A DNA stretch of 46,966 bases from an uncultured Myxococcales bacterium (GTDB taxonomy: Bacteria > Myxococcota_A > UBA9042), in NCBI GenBank assembly GCA_903929795.1, contig CAIYWC010000082.1, positions 1 to 46,966 of the forward strand, read 5' to 3'. Position 1 is the stretch's first letter; each line of letters starts with the position of its first letter. The notes under the pieces are model-generated. The model saw only the letters and a program-made list of their open reading frames with translations, did not search any database and was not told the origin of the DNA. This document shows positions 44,367 to 46,966 of the stretch, piece by piece. The position numbers and the translations under genes are program-made.

Positions 44367-45058
44367 TGGGCGTGGTTTACCTGATCCGCCACGCGCAGGC
44401 GTCCTTTGGCGCGGCGAATTACGATCAGCTTTCCGCGCTGGGCGAGGCGCAATCCCGCGTGCTGGGGCAGGCGCTGTGGCCGCGGCTGCCGCGCGTGGAC
44501 GCCGCCTACGTGGGCGCGATGCTGCGCCACCGGCAGACCGCCGAGCCCGTGCTGGCCCAGTGGCCCGACGCGCCGCCGCTGCAGGTTCACGCGGGGTTTG
44601 ACGAATTCGACCATGGCGAGGTGCTGGCGCGTTACAAGCCAGCGTATGCCAATCGGATTTTGCTGATGGCGGACATGGCGCGCACGCTCCAGCCGCGCAA
44701 GGCGTTCCAGGCGGCGTTCGATGCCGCAGCGGCGCGTTGGCTCAGCGGGGCGCACGACGCGGATTACCGCGAGACGTGGCCGGTCTTTCGCGCCCGGTGC
44801 GTCGCCGCGCTGCAGGACGTCATTCGCGCGGCTGGTCCGTCAAAAACGGCGCTGGTTTTCACGTCCGGCGGACCGATCAGCGCGATCGCCCAGGACCTGC
44901 TCGGCGTGCCCGATGACCGCGTCTTTGGCATGAACCGCACGCTCGTCAATGCGTCCGTGACCAAAGTGCTGTACAGTGACAACGGCACGTATCTGGCAAC
45001 CTGGAATGATCACAGCCACTTTGAACGCGACAGTCGGGCAATGCTGACCTATCGCTAG
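44366..45058 (+). CDS. Histidine-phosphatase-superfamily protein
   Basis: A 230-residue protein starting with YLIRHAQASFG, where His9 of the RHxQ motif is the phosphorylatable residue. FDEFDHG (about 83-89) supplies the acidic proton donor region. The second catalytic His, normally in a V-x-H-G-G strand, is replaced by Ser: VFTSGGPI (about 169-176). This substitution may be a feature of the subfamily that travels with APH phosphotransferase genes, so activity is uncertain. The start shares one base with the upstream TGA. Together with the phosphotransferase and the SDR it forms a three-gene operon. Confidence 0.85.
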   Translation: MGVVYLIRHAQASFGAANYDQLSALGEAQSRVLGQALWPRLPRVDAAYVGAMLRHRQTAEPVLAQWPDAPPLQVHAGFDEFDHGEVLARYKPAYANRILLMADMARTLQPRKAFQAAFDAAAARWLSGAHDADYRETWPVFRARCVAALQDVIRAAGPSKTALVFTSGGPISAIAQDLLGVPDDRVFGMNRTLVNASVTKVLYSDNGTYLATWNDHSHFERDSRAMLTYR

Positions 45059-45070
45059 CGGGGATTCACC

Positions 45071-45817
45071 ATGCGCAAAACCATCCTCATTACGGGCGCG
45101 AGCTCCGGCCTGGGCGAGGGCCTCGCGCGCGAGCACGCGGCGCACGGGCGCGATCTGGCGCTGTGCGCGCGGCGAACGGAGCGGCTGGACGCGCTGCGCA
45201 CCGAGCTGCAGGCCAAGCATCCGGGCGTCAGGATTTCGGTCCGCGCGCTGGATGTGAATGATCACGCTGCGGTTTTTGCGGTTTTCGAGGCCTTCGCCGC
45301 GGAATTCGGCGCGCTGGATCGCATCATCGTCAACGCCGGCGTGGGCAACGGCCGGCGCATCGGGACCGGGCATTTCGCCACCAACGTGCAGACGGCCCAG
45401 ACCAACTTCATCGCGGCGCTGGCGCAGTGCGAAGCGGCGGTGGCGATCTTCCGGCGCCAGAAGCACGGGCATCTGGTCACGATTTCGTCGATGAGCGCGA
45501 TGCGGGGGCTGCCCAAGCACCTGACGACGTACGCGGCGACCAAGGCGGGGCTCGCGACGCTGACCGAGGGCATTCGCGCGGAGCTGCTGGACACGCCGAT
45601 CCGCGTGAGCACGATCTATCCGGGCTACATCTCGACGGAGCTGAACGCCGGCGCCAAAGGCCTGCCGTTCGTCGTCGACGCCGCGACGGGCTGCCGCAAG
45701 CTGTTCGCCGCGATTGAGCGGGAGCCGGCCAAGGCGTGCGTGCCGGAGTGGCCGTGGGCGATTGTCGGCTGGGCGATGCGCTGGTTGCCGCTGCGTTGGG
45801 TAGCGCGGCTGGCCTGA
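45071..45817 (+). CDS. Short-chain dehydrogenase/reductase of the phosphotransferase operon
   Basis: A 248-residue classical SDR. TGASSGLG at 8-15 binds the cofactor, ARRTER (33-38) suggests NADP preference, VNAG is at 87-90, catalytic Ser139/140 lies in TISSMSA and Tyr154-x3-Lys158 in YAATK. PGYISTELN follows. The C-terminal WPWAIVGWAMRWLPLRW is hydrophobic and may touch the membrane. GGGGAT precedes the ATG; the gap from the phosphatase stop is 12 bp. The operon's gene order is one I associate with acyl-CoA metabolism in proteobacteria, so an acyl or hydroxyacyl substrate is plausible but unproven. Confidence 0.9.
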   Translation: MRKTILITGASSGLGEGLAREHAAHGRDLALCARRTERLDALRTELQAKHPGVRISVRALDVNDHAAVFAVFEAFAAEFGALDRIIVNAGVGNGRRIGTGHFATNVQTAQTNFIAALAQCEAAVAIFRRQKHGHLVTISSMSAMRGLPKHLTTYAATKAGLATLTEGIRAELLDTPIRVSTIYPGYISTELNAGAKGLPFVVDAATGCRKLFAAIEREPAKACVPEWPWAIVGWAMRWLPLRWVARLA

Positions 45818-46006
45818 ATCAGCGATTCGCGCGACGCAACGCGTCGGATTTACCTATCATTTCACGAGTCTTGAGCATTTGTGTGCAAGTCTGACGCTCG
45901 GCTTGACGCGGTTCCGGGTGATTTGGACAGTGAAAGGGCGCGGTGGCTGCGGCTGCCGCGTGCGCCCATCGTTCCGTCCCCAATTTTGTCCTTCCGAGGT
46001 GTTTGC

Positions 46007-46966
46007 ATGCGCAACCCCGTGCCCTGGTGTGCCCTGATGTTGCTTTGTGCCTGCACGCAGGTCGCCGCGGCCGGTGGTGGCGGAGAGGCAGGCGCAGATG
46101 TCGCGACCGACGCGGGTGCACCGGACGCAGTCGACGTAGGCACAGGCAGTGACGCGGAGCTGGGCGATGTGCCGAACGCCGCGGATACCGGCCCGGATGC
46201 TGCGGATGCCGCTTCCGACGCTGCGGATGCCGCTCCCGACACTGCGGATACGGCTCCCGACACTGCGGATACGGCTCCCGACATTGCGGATACGGCTCCC
46301 GACACAGCGGATACGGCTCCCGACATTGCGGATACCGGCCCGGACACTGCGGATACGGCTCCCGACTCAGCGGATACGGCTCCCGACTCAGCGGATACGG
46401 CTCCCGACTCAGCGGATACGGCTCCCGACACAGCGGATACGGCTCCCGACATTGCGGATACGGCTCCCGACACAGCGGACACTGCTCCCGACGTTGCGGA
46501 CACGGCTCCCGACGCTGCGGATACCGGCCCAGACGCTGCGGATACCGCTCCCGACACTGCGGATACCGGCCCGGATGTCGGGCCGGTGTGCCCGGACGGT
46601 GCGCCATGCGACGATGGCAACGCCTGCACGGTCGGCGACGCGTGTGCCGGCGGCGTCTGCGCGCCCGGCGCCGCCACGAGCTGCGACGACAGCGACGTCT
46701 GCACCGCGGACAGCTGCGACCCGGCGACCGGCTGCGTCCACGCGGCGTTGACGGGTGGCGCGTGCTCGGATGGCAACGCCTGCACGGTCGGCGACATCTG
46801 TTCCGGCGGCGTCTGCGCGCCCGGCACCGCCCCGAGCTGCGACGACGGCCAGATTTGCACCGCGGACAGCTGCGACCCGGCGACCGGCTGCGTCCACGCG
46901 GCGTTGACCGGCAGCCCGTGCTCGGACGGCAGCGTCTGCACGTCCCCCGACGCCTGTCAGGGTGGC
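46007..46966 (+). CDS. Cys-rich repeat lipoprotein with heptapeptide linker (partial)
   Basis: The gene starts at ATG 46007, with GAGG about 7 nt upstream, and is open to the window edge (320 codons), so its 3' end is missing. MRNPVPWCALMLLCAC gives a lipobox with Cys16. An acidic, Ala/Asp-rich linker follows, made of 19 repeats of A-D-T-A-P-D-x (codons from 46181 to 46579). Next come Cys-rich units of 52 residues (CDDGNACTVGDAC, DVCTADSCDPATGCVHAAL), at least two complete and a third cut by the edge. The design, a lipid anchor, a long disordered stalk and disulfide-rich modules, is typical of myxobacterial surface lipoproteins. The ligand or function is unknown. The 189-bp upstream gap has no clear promoter. 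Confidence 0.85.
   Translation, partial: MRNPVPWCALMLLCACTQVAAAGGGGEAGADVATDAGAPDAVDVGTGSDAELGDVPNAADTGPDAADAASDAADAAPDTADTAPDTADTAPDIADTAPDTADTAPDIADTGPDTADTAPDSADTAPDSADTAPDSADTAPDTADTAPDIADTAPDTADTAPDVADTAPDAADTGPDAADTAPDTADTGPDVGPVCPDGAPCDDGNACTVGDACAGGVCAPGAATSCDDSDVCTADSCDPATGCVHAALTGGACSDGNACTVGDICSGGVCAPGTAPSCDDGQICTADSCDPATGCVHAALTGSPCSDGSVCTSPDACQGG
46181..46579 (+). repeat. 21-bp in-frame minisatellite, 19 units
   Basis: Nineteen contiguous 21-bp units, consensus gcggatacggctcccgac plus one variable codon (ACT, ATT, ACA, TCA, GTT or GCT), fill exactly 399 bp and encode A-D-T-A-P-D-x. Some units carry accggcccg instead of acggctccc (G-P). Three consecutive units (46349-46411) are identical and end in TCA, a sign of recent unit duplication. 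Confidence 0.95.
46613..46966 (+). repeat. 156-bp coding tandem repeat (52-residue Cys-rich module)
   Basis: The sequence gatggcaacgcctgcacggt recurs at 46613 and 46769, and a variant at 46925, a period of 156 bp. The first two units are nearly identical at DNA level, including third positions (for example accgcggacagctgcgaccc in both), which suggests recent duplication or gene conversion. The array continues beyond the window edge. Confidence 0.9.

Noticed and set aside
45900..45935. Promoter-like ttgacg ... gacagt before the Cys-rich lipoprotein gene
   Set aside because: The -10 candidate is a poor match and GC-rich; without transcript data it cannot be told from chance.
45862..46941. Long minus-strand open frame with Ser-Gly-Ala-Val repeats
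   Set aside because: It is the antisense shadow of the 21-bp repeat in the lipoprotein gene; the plus strand has start, ribosome site and lipobox.

Overview
The window is high-GC, densely coded DNA with no rRNA, tRNA, CRISPR array, transposase, integrase or phage gene that I could recognise. Gene content points to an uncultured Myxococcota (former Deltaproteobacteria) lineage. The signs are many lipoproteins, Cys-rich MopE-like repeats joined to a von Willebrand A domain, FG-GAP and DUF4185 propeller lipoproteins, a Zn-ribbon/double-FHA protein, a GTP-type PEPCK and an ECF sigma/FecR-TPR anti-sigma locus. The lineage call is an inference from families, not from a marker gene.

Layout. 1-263 is a 112-bp non-coding tandem repeat. 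426-2504 carries a SAM methyltransferase, a decayed MarR regulator and a radical SAM protein. 2810-7682 is a divergent pair: a DUF4838 lipoprotein and a membrane PAS sensor without an output domain. 7695-16781 holds GTP-PEPCK, a coupled thioredoxin-like lipoprotein and diheme-cytochrome/rhodanese fusion, a Cys-rich VWA lipoprotein, PBP1A and an FHA protein. 16782-22680 has an SDR, a beta-barrel gene interrupted by an in-frame TGA just after its signal peptide, a 1236-aa FG-GAP lipoprotein and a hotdog-fold protein.

34279 down to 22693 is one long minus-strand run of ten genes with small gaps or 1-14 nt overlaps. It starts with an alpha-helical lipoprotein, two DUF4185 lipoproteins and an exported protein, and continues into the conserved MoxR/DUF58/DUF4129/DUF4350/RDD-SpoIIM membrane module. 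35092-38415 is an ECF sigma factor, its probable FecR/TPR anti-sigma factor, an exported protein and a small protein. 38426-42288 holds an MscS channel with a cyclic-nucleotide domain, a tandem DsbA-like protein with one degenerate domain and a transglutaminase-like protein. 42606-45817 has a hemolysin III protein and an APH-phosphotransferase / histidine-phosphatase / SDR operon. The window ends inside a lipoprotein with a 19-unit heptapeptide linker and 52-residue Cys-rich repeats.

The least explained signal is a dispersed intergenic repeat of about 140 bp (copies near 24058, 25188, 34824 and 42413). It abuts gene stop codons and in one place seems to have replaced the 3' end of a gene. The best functional candidates for follow-up are the extracytoplasmic thioredoxin/diheme/rhodanese pair, the DUF4185-MoxR supra-operon and the TGA-interrupted barrel gene. 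All assignments come from reading translated sequence by eye; no database search was run.
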